From Desulfobulbaceae bacterium (GTDB lineage Bacteria > Desulfobacterota > Desulfobulbia > Desulfobulbales > Desulfocapsaceae): a stretch of DNA of 5,028 nucleotides. Below are positions 1-5,028 of the stretch, piece after piece. Numbering within the stretch: position 1 is the first letter of the stretch; each line of letters opens with the position of its first letter. Location: the NCBI GenBank assembly GCA_027067035.1, contig JAMOMO010000499.1, positions 1 through 5,028 on the forward strand, given 5' to 3'. A program made the translations under genes and the position numbers. Under the pieces are notes generated by a model. That model searched no databases, was not told where the DNA came from, and saw only the letters and a program-made list of their open reading frames with translations.

Positions 1-874
1 GTTCTCCATATCTTTCCACCATACAGGTGGAGATGAACTGTTGTTTCTTTTCGCTGTCATCCGGAACCTCAGTATAAGGAACTGATCGGTCGAGGCGGCT
101 TCGCCCCAGAAGAATCAAGGTACAGCCACAGGGGGCAATTGCGCGGGCAAGGCAGGAGGTGATTCCGTGGCCGCCGCCGGAAATCACAATGACATCGCTC
201 TTTTCAAATTGCAGTGACGGCTGATGCCTGAGAGAAAGCGATCTTCGGGTGGCCCTGGAGGTGTAGACTGTGCCGTTTCGCACAAGAAGCTCAATAAAGG
301 GAATGGAACGGTTGAAGATGTGTGACAGAAGAGACGAATGATCACTGTGATCAGTTGTTGTCATGCTGCGAAAATGAACGGTCTTATATTCTTTTGCTGC
401 CGAGAGGAACAGTCCGAGTATTGCCTGGCCCAGCAGGGTGGCGGTTTCTTCCTGTTTGTTCTCCATATGAAGGTGAATGCAGAACTGTTTCTTTGCAGTC
501 TGGAGAAAGGATTGAAAAATGGAAAAGAGTCCAGTGGTCAGTGAGCTGATATCCTGCGGAGAGAGTCGTTCTTCTGTCTGGGCATCACTGACGAGAATGA
601 TTCCGCTGAGAGGAGCTTCATCCGAGAGTGTCTGAATCATCCGGATTGCTTCGTCCGGGGAAAAAATGTCCACCGAACCGGAGCGCTGTGTTCTGTCCAG
701 CCGCATTGAAAGAATTTCTCCCCCGTACCTGCGTGTAAAAGAGTCAGTGAGGCCATGGATATGGTCATCTTCTGAGAGTGAGAGAAGGAGAATCCGGCTG
801 TCTGCCGCAAGAGGAAGAGCATTCCTCTCTGTCACGTTGAGTTCTTCGGGCTGATAGATAAAGCGATTGATGCC
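1..874 (-). other. Domain: ketoreductase (KR), N-terminal part, cut by the window edge
   Basis: From about residue 1385 the protein reads as a PKS/Pfa-type ketoreductase, which reduces the beta-keto intermediate to the hydroxyacyl form with NADPH. First comes the structural, cofactor-less Rossmann half: RILLLSLSED near its start, then LLGQAILGLFLSAAKEYKTVHFRSM, matching the conserved stretch before the catalytic half, and IPFIELLVRNGTVYTSR, matching the closing strands. The catalytic half starts at VIVISGGGHGITSCLARAIA (1612-1631), the NADP-binding glycine motif (positions 1616-1623). LLGRS with Arg1642 (codon 101-103) is the usual NADPH-phosphate contact. The catalytic Lys, Ser and Tyr lie beyond the left edge, so activity and stereochemical type cannot be judged. 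The SGGGxGIT form, instead of TGGTGxLG, favours the PfaA-like group over modular PKS. Confidence 0.88.
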
Positions 875-3800
875 GGGCCTGCCGGTAACGGGCTGATCCG
901 GATCATTCCGGGCCGTGGAATGTATTAAACCGAGGTCCAGGGTATCTTCCTGTGACCCCTGGGATTTCGGATCTTCCATGAGTTCATCAACCCGGTCAGC
1001 GAGATCCTGAACCGTTCGTACCGCAAGGAAATCCTCCAGGGTGGCCCTGAAGTTGAATTTCTTTTCTGCGGCATCAACAATGATTGGTATCCTGCTGGAT
1101 TTGATGGCCAGGTCATTTCTCAGGTCCATTCCGGCCTCGATTTCATCACGTTCATAACCGGTGGCATCCATGATGATCCGGATGACCTCTTCCAGTGTGT
1201 TTCGGCTGCAGAGAGCTTCAGGTGAATGCGATGCGCCTGCCTGGGGGCTTCCGGTGAGTGGAGGTGACGGCGATACTGCGGTGGTATTGTCTTCCGGCGA
1301 GGATTCCATGAGTTCAGTTACCCGGTCGGCCAGGTCCTGAACAGTTTTAACGGCTAAAAAATCCTCCAGGGTTGCTGAAATATGAAACTGTTTCTCTGCT
1401 TCATCAACGATGATCGGTATCCTGCTGGATTTGATGGCCAGGTCATTTCTCAGGTCCATTCCGGCATCAATTTCATTTCGTTCGTAACCGGTGGCACCCA
1501 TAATGATATGGATGATCTGTTCCAGCACGGTGTTGTCGACCGGGGGCCTTTCCTGTCTGAGGAGAGTATTGTTTCCGCTGCTTGCGGCCGGCTGAGCGGG
1601 CAGGATACTGTCCGGCATATATTCGGCCAGGGACTCACTGCTGAACGTCGGGTCCAGTTCCTGCCGGATCATTCTGACTATTGCGGGTTTGAGATATTTT
1701 TCGGTACCATGGAGGGCAAATGAATATATTTCCCTGTGGATAATATCCAGGACAGCCTCTTTGGAGATGGAAGTACTGCTCCTGGGAACGGTGTCCGGAG
1801 ACAGGGAGATATGCCGTACTCCGCCAGGGGATATATGGCCTTTGATGTACAAGGCTGAAATGGCTTCCCGAAGCGATTTCACCTCATCTTCCCTGGAAGA
1901 ACTGCTGAGGCAGTCCACATGCGGTGTACACTCCCGGGCCAGTGAACAGAGGGTATCCCTGGGGCCGATCTCAAGCAGGTCTCTGCAGCCGAAATCATGA
2001 ACCAGACTGAGGATATTATCCTGCCAGTGAACGGGTGACTCAAGATGGGAGAGTATAATGTTTTTTATTTGACTGCTGTTATCCGGATAGGGCTGACTGT
2101 TTACATTGGAGAGGACCGGTACCTGCGGCGGGAAAATCTCAAGAGTATCAAGGAACTCCTCAAATTCATCGCGGATGATACGCATGGTCGGTGAATGGAA
2201 GGCCATGGAGACGGGAAGCTGAAGGTTCCAGTGTGCGTTCCTGTCCAGTTTTTCTTTGAGCTGCAGTATTGCCTGACGCCCTCCACCCACAACCGTCTGC
2301 TTCGGTGAGTTGAAGTTTGTGATAAACAGCTGTGGTGAGTCTGCTGTTATTTCCCCGAGTTCCGCAGAGGACATGTTCACGGCAAGCATGGCCCCTGGAT
2401 CTGATACCATGGTGGAGGCTTTTGCCATACATTGCGCTCTTTTGTTGATAAGCCTGAAGCCGTCCTCACAGGAGAAGCAGCCGGCTGCGCAGAGAGCTGT
2501 GAGCTCACCCATGGAATGCCCGGCCATGACAGCCGGTTCCAGGCCCAGTGCCATGAATTGCTGAAACAGGGCGTATTCAAGAAGAAACAGGGCGGGTTGC
2601 TGATATTCTGTTTTCTGCAGGTGGCTGTCGTCCCTTTGACTGAAGATCTGCTGAAGGTCAAAGTCCATCAGTCCGGCCAGGCGGTTCATCTGGTGGCGGA
2701 TGACAGGAAAGCTGCTGTGAAGAGCCTTGCCCATCTGTGGATAGTGACTGCCCTGACCGGAGAACAGCAGGGCAAGGGGTGGTTTTTCAGGGCTGTCTCC
2801 GGCTGCCATGATACCGATCTTTTTGAGCTCTCTTTTCTGTCTGGCGCTGAGCGCTTCAAGGTCCTGAATGTATGGTGCAAGGTCTTTTTTGATGTCGGAA
2901 ATACTTCCGGTCCGGTTTATCACAGCGATGCGAACAGGCTGTCTGTTGTGCTGTCCCTTGAAGAAAGAAACACCGCAGTTGAGGGCGTCTCTGTCTGTTT
3001 CCAAGGTGGACTGTGAAGCGGCAATGTCTGCTGTTGCTGTGGAAAGCTCACGGCAGGACTGCTCTCCTTCGATCTGAACCACATAGTTCGCTCCCCCAAA
3101 GCCGAAGGCGTTGACTTCAAAGCGCCTGGGCCTGTCGGGGGGCTCCGGCCATGGTTCAGGCTCTCTGCAGACCCGGAAACCTGCCTCTTCCAGCCCGATA
3201 TCCGGGTCAGGTTTTGTGTAGTTCAGGGTGGGGGGAAAGATTCCGTCCCGCATCGCGCATATGCCGCGGATCAAACTGTTAATACCGGAAGCACCTAATG
3301 TGTGCCCGATCTGGGATTTAAAGGAGGTGAGAACCACCGGATGTTCCGGAGGGAAAAGTTCCTTCAGGGCTTTCACCTCTTCTCTGTCCCCCATGCTTGT
3401 CGAGGTTGCGTGGCATTCAACCATATCAATCTCATCCGGCCCGTATCCGGCTTCCCGGAAGGATGTGCTGATGGCGATTTTTTGTGTTTCAGCAACCGCC
3501 TCCACCATTCCCTGATGGTTGTTGCTGGCACCGGCACCGGTGATATAGGCAAGGATTGGAGCGCCCCGTTTTTTTGCAACGGATTCACGTTCAATGACGA
3601 TCATCCCGCCGCCCTCTCCCAGAACCATTCCGTTGCGTTCAGCATCAAACGGGCGGGAAAATGCTGCGGGATCGCTGTTGTCATAGCCGTTTCCCGCCAG
3701 GGCACCCAGTGCGGAAAACTCAATAAATGTTCCCTGGATGAGCAACTCCTCTCCGCCGCCGACAACAGCAGCATCCAAGACCCCGTTCTGGATAAGCTGC

Positions 3801-5028
3801 ACTCCGTTGTAGAGTGCCGTGAGGCTTGAGGCACAGGCGGATGTGACAGAGTAACTGGGGCCTGTGAATGCATATTTGTTACAGATAAAACCAGCGGCCG
3901 CACTGTTGAGGCGACCCAGCAGTGTCGTGTCGTCAATGGCAAGATGGCTGGCGCGGATGAGCTCCTCAAGAGAATCGTTCTGTCCGGGGCTGAGGAGGCC
4001 GGCCTGCCGGATGGTATCTGTTATGGCTTTGGCCTCTGTGAAGATATTCAGGGAAGGAACGGTGGAGCCCATTTCACCGGCATTCTGAGAGACAAAAACA
4101 CCGATCCGGTGACGGGGAACAGGGGAATCAGCTATTTGAGAGTTGCTGATGGCGTTCTGCGCAAGCCATAGGGTCAGCCTGGTTGAAGAGGTCATGGTAT
4201 GGAAGTCGTGGGGCGGAATCCCCAGTTCTTTCCGTGATATATCAAGGGATAAAAATGCTCCGACCCTGCAGTATGTCTTCCCCCTGGCCACTGCACCCTG
4301 CTGGAGAATTTCGTCATGATCCCATTTGTCAGGAGGCACGGTGCTGACACCGCTTTTTAAGCCCAGACAGGCCTGCCAGACCTCTTCGGGGCTGTTTCCC
4401 AGAGAGTTTGTCACTGCCATTCCGGTGATGGCAATGCGTTCTCTCCCGGTCGGCTGTGGCTCGGATATCTGTATGGAAGGCCCGGCTGCATGGCTCTTGT
4501 CGAGTACTGCTTTGAATTCACCGCTGGCCAGTTTCGTGTGAATTTCCGCAACGGGAACTACCGCTTCCAGATTACCGGCTATGGTGCCACTCATAAACTG
4601 CCCTTCCCGGTAACAGGTATCTTCGGGGAGGGTCCGGCCGTTGGCGGGGTGTCTGTTTCGTGCGGCAATGAGCAGGCTGCCGATGCTTGTTTCCTCCAGC
4701 TCATGTCGTATGGCGGATTCATCAGCATCTCTTTCCCGAAGTTCTTTTTCCAGGGAGCGGATCTTTACGGTTTTGGGTGAAGTGAGGGCGCGAACCCGTA
4801 AGCCAACCGATTCACCGGTGAGCATTGTATCGCCAAAGGACGAACTGATGACAGTCTTCTGGTACAACGGGCTCAGGGCGCCGGATGTGACGATTTCTTT
4901 CGATGACAGGTAAAGGGTTCCCATCTGTACTGCATCGGCTCCCAGAATTGCTGCCCGGGCCAGGGAGTTTGCGTTGAATATTCCACCTGCCAGAATAAGA
5001 AACTGCTCATCTGCTCCCTTTGGGGATT
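1..5028 (-). CDS. PfaA-like type I fatty acid/polyketide synthase, internal fragment (ER-KS-AT-ACP-ACP-KR)
   Basis: One reverse frame is open across the entire window: 1,675 complete codons from 5026 down to 2, with no stop. Start and stop both lie outside, so the gene is partial at both ends and exceeds 5 kb. Domains in order are a flavin enoyl reductase C-terminal part (1-170), ketosynthase (197-653), acyltransferase (749-1062), two acyl carrier domains (1167-1240, 1277-1350) and the first part of a ketoreductase (1385-1675). Such a protein builds a carbon chain by repeated malonyl condensation and reduction while intermediates stay bound to the carriers, in the cytoplasm. The KS-AT-ACPs-KR order resembles PfaA of polyunsaturated fatty acid synthases and related secondary-lipid synthases. 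The fused N-terminal reductase is unlike classical PfaA. The final product cannot be told from this fragment: an unusual lipid is likely, a polyketide possible. No dehydratase is visible; it may follow the KR or act in trans. Megasynthase identity is very sure; the Pfa-like subtype is moderately sure. Confidence 0.95.
977..1198 (-). other. Domain: acyl carrier protein 2 (ACP2)
   Basis: Residues 1277-1350 form the second carrier, starting TLEEVIRIIM and ending in the same TVQDLADRV helix as ACP1. Ser1310 (codon 1097-1099), exactly 110 residues after the serine of ACP1, is the predicted phosphopantetheine site and sits in the same KSSRIPIIVD context. ACP2 differs from ACP1 at 14 of 74 residues, mostly at exposed, charged positions (for example Q to E, N to D, Q to K), while the helix II recognition region is nearly unchanged. 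It is therefore likely an equivalent, interchangeable carrier and not a specialised one. It is followed by a short linker (1351 to about 1384) before the KR. Confidence 0.92.
1307..1528 (-). other. Domain: acyl carrier protein 1 (ACP1)
   Basis: Residues 1167-1240 form a four-helix carrier domain: helix I VLEQIIHIIM, then MDLRNDLAIKSS, then the amphipathic helix II PIIVDEAEKQF, then the LEDFLAVKTVQDLADRV ending typical of acyl carriers. Ser1200 (codon 1427-1429) is the expected 4'-phosphopantetheine site, aligning with the serine of the LGxDS motif. It holds the growing chain by thioester. The residue before it is Lys rather than Asp, and the one after is a second Ser. ACP1 shares 60 of 74 residues with ACP2, which follows after a 36-residue Pro/Ser/Ala/Thr-rich hinge (1241-1276). 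Tandem ACPs are a hallmark of PfaA, where more copies usually raise output. A phosphopantetheinyl transferase elsewhere must activate it. Confidence 0.92.
1529..1840 (-). other. Post-AT linker with a helical segment
   Basis: Residues 1063-1166 lie between the AT and the first carrier. The ends are Pro/Ser-rich and look flexible, but the middle (about 1090-1137, + strand 1616-1759) is a compact run of hydrophobic and charged residues that would form two or three helices. No known catalytic motif was recognised. Its helix pattern faintly recalls the second half of a carrier domain, without a serine for phosphopantetheine. The resemblance is weak. Confidence 0.5.
1841..2782 (-). other. Domain: malonyl-type acyltransferase (AT)
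   Basis: Residues 749-1062 form a complete FabD-like acyltransferase that moves an extender unit from CoA to the carrier phosphopantetheine. LLFSGQGSHYPQMG opens the domain. The nucleophile is Ser838 in GHSMGELTAL (codon 2513-2515); the partner histidine is His944 in SMAFHSPTM (2195-2197). Arg863 lies 25 residues after the serine, exactly the Ser92-Arg117 interval of E. coli FabD, and would hold the malonyl carboxylate. GHSMGELTAL and AFHSP resemble the malonyl-CoA transferase of PfaA. The substrate is therefore inferred to be malonyl-CoA; methylmalonyl or a starter acid is less likely. The domain ends near the LEIGPRDTLCSLA motif and a following helix. It is intact and of normal length (about 314 residues). 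Confidence 0.94.
2783..3067 (-). other. KS-AT linker
   Basis: Residues 654-748 join the KS to the AT. The segment begins with a Ser/Thr/Ala-rich stretch, continues through a short hydrophobic strand (PVRIAVIN), and then has a charged, probably helical part (residues near 688-722, rich in Lys, Glu, Asp and Leu) leading into the AT. This fits the small KS-AT adaptor of type I synthases, including the helix in which the synthase's own numbering often breaks. No catalytic motif is seen here. Confidence 0.6.
3068..4438 (-). other. Domain: beta-ketoacyl synthase (KS)
   Basis: Residues 197-653 are a complete ketosynthase starting at RIAITGMAV. It performs the decarboxylative Claisen condensation between the growing acyl chain and the carrier-bound extender. 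The nucleophile is Cys398 in TSACASS (codon 3833-3835). The two catalytic histidines are His539 in ECHATSTSMGD (3410-3412) and His575 in KSQIGHTLGASG (3302-3304), with Lys570 before the latter. The intervals from Cys to His, Lys and His (141, 172, 177 residues) nearly equal those of E. coli FabF (140, 172, 177). RPFDAERNGMVLGEGGG and the terminal FGFGGANY motif are also present. All catalytic residues are intact, so this should be a condensing KS, not a chain-length-factor or a decarboxylating KSQ. The HATST and SACASS wording is nearer to FabF/plant KAS than to the usual modular PKS forms DTACSSS and HGTGT. Confidence 0.96.
4517..5026 (-). other. Domain: FMN-dependent enoyl reductase, FabK/nitronate monooxygenase type (C-terminal part)
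   Basis: Residues 1 to about 170 match the C-terminal end of the TIM-barrel flavoprotein family that includes FabK and 2-nitropropane dioxygenase. AGGI at 13-16 followed by GADAVQMGT at 29-37 is the typical FMN-phosphate-binding segment. A TG...RAL stretch (70-81) corresponds to the conserved loop after the barrel. The stretch GQFMSGTIAGNLEAVVPVAEI (142-162), ending in the family's PVAEI-like helix, matches the end of these enzymes. Between them, residues 91-112 form a charged, probably helical insertion. The expected role is NAD(P)H-dependent reduction of the enoyl-ACP double bond; this is inferred from its fusion to KS and AT, since the fold alone also allows nitronate oxidation. The catalytic N-terminal half lies beyond the right edge. 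The family match is fairly sure, the reaction less so. It looks closer to FabK/NMO than to classical PfaD. Confidence 0.8.

Larger units (their letters stand above)
977..1528 (-). repeat. Direct repeat of the ACP-coding unit, 330-bp period
   Basis: The two carrier domains are a tandem duplication offset by exactly 330 bp (110 codons). A core of 50 bp is identical base for base (1086-1135 and 1416-1465), covering the phosphopantetheine site. Outside the core the match falls off in both directions, and the hinge between the units is not repeated. Confidence 0.9.

Noticed and set aside
977..1528. The repeat as a mobile element or CRISPR-like array
   Set aside because: There are only two units, in frame, each encoding a complete ACP domain, so domain duplication explains it fully.
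1382..1723. Plus-strand open frame of 113 codons opposite ACP1 and the post-AT linker
   Set aside because: It is antisense to the duplicated ACP; the similarity of its N-terminal part to the other copy only mirrors the ACP repeat.
2432..3016. Plus-strand open frame of 194 codons opposite the AT and KS-AT linker
   Set aside because: It lies wholly antisense to the well-supported AT, its translation has no recognisable motif, and no convincing ribosome binding site precedes it. It is a shadow of the minus-strand codon pattern.
3302..3829. Plus-strand open frame of 175 codons opposite the ketosynthase
   Set aside because: It is antisense to the conserved KS active-site region, which constrains the bases, and its translation resembles no family I know.
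3601..3969. Minus-strand open frame of 122 codons within the KS region
   Set aside because: It is on the same strand but in a different frame from the KS motifs; its Ser/Thr/Pro-rich product is what an out-of-frame reading of this sequence gives.
4440..4516. A possible gene boundary between the ER and the KS
   Set aside because: The frame is continuous through the short linker (about residues 171-196), with no stop, no gap and no ribosome binding site, so fusion is the simpler reading.

Overview
The whole window is the interior of one very large minus-strand gene. In one reverse frame (codons running from 5026 down to 2) there are 1,675 consecutive codons without a stop. The protein enters at the right edge and leaves at the left edge, so neither its start nor its stop is in view. 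Residue numbers below count from the first complete codon at 5026-5024.

The protein is a multidomain fatty-acid/polyketide megasynthase. Read from right to left on the + strand, the order is: the C-terminal part of an FMN-dependent enoyl reductase of the FabK/nitronate-monooxygenase type (residues 1 to about 170); a beta-ketoacyl synthase (197 to about 653); a linker; an acyltransferase (749 to about 1062); a linker; two tandem acyl carrier domains (1167-1240 and 1277-1350); and a ketoreductase (about 1385 to beyond 1675), cut off just after its NADPH-binding start. KS, AT, tandem ACPs and then KR is the order of PfaA, the polyunsaturated fatty acid synthase subunit, and of related secondary-lipid synthases. 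The flavin reductase fused in front of the KS is the departure: in the classical Pfa system the enoyl reductase is a separate protein, PfaD.

The domains would act together in one elongation cycle. The AT loads an extender, probably malonyl, onto the carriers; the KS condenses it with the growing chain; the KR reduces the beta-keto group; a dehydratase not visible here would dehydrate; and the N-terminal flavin domain would reduce the enoyl bond. The KS and AT retain all expected catalytic residues at family-like spacing. Both carriers have Lys-Ser-Ser where Asp-Ser-Leu/Ile is usual, which is the most unusual sequence feature.

The organism is a bacterium of intermediate base composition. The PfaA-like secondary-lipid architecture would fit a deltaproteobacterial (Desulfobacterota-type) or similar anaerobe, but this is a guess from gene type and not shown by the sequence. 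There is no intergenic DNA, RNA gene, mobile element, CRISPR array, promoter or terminator in the window.
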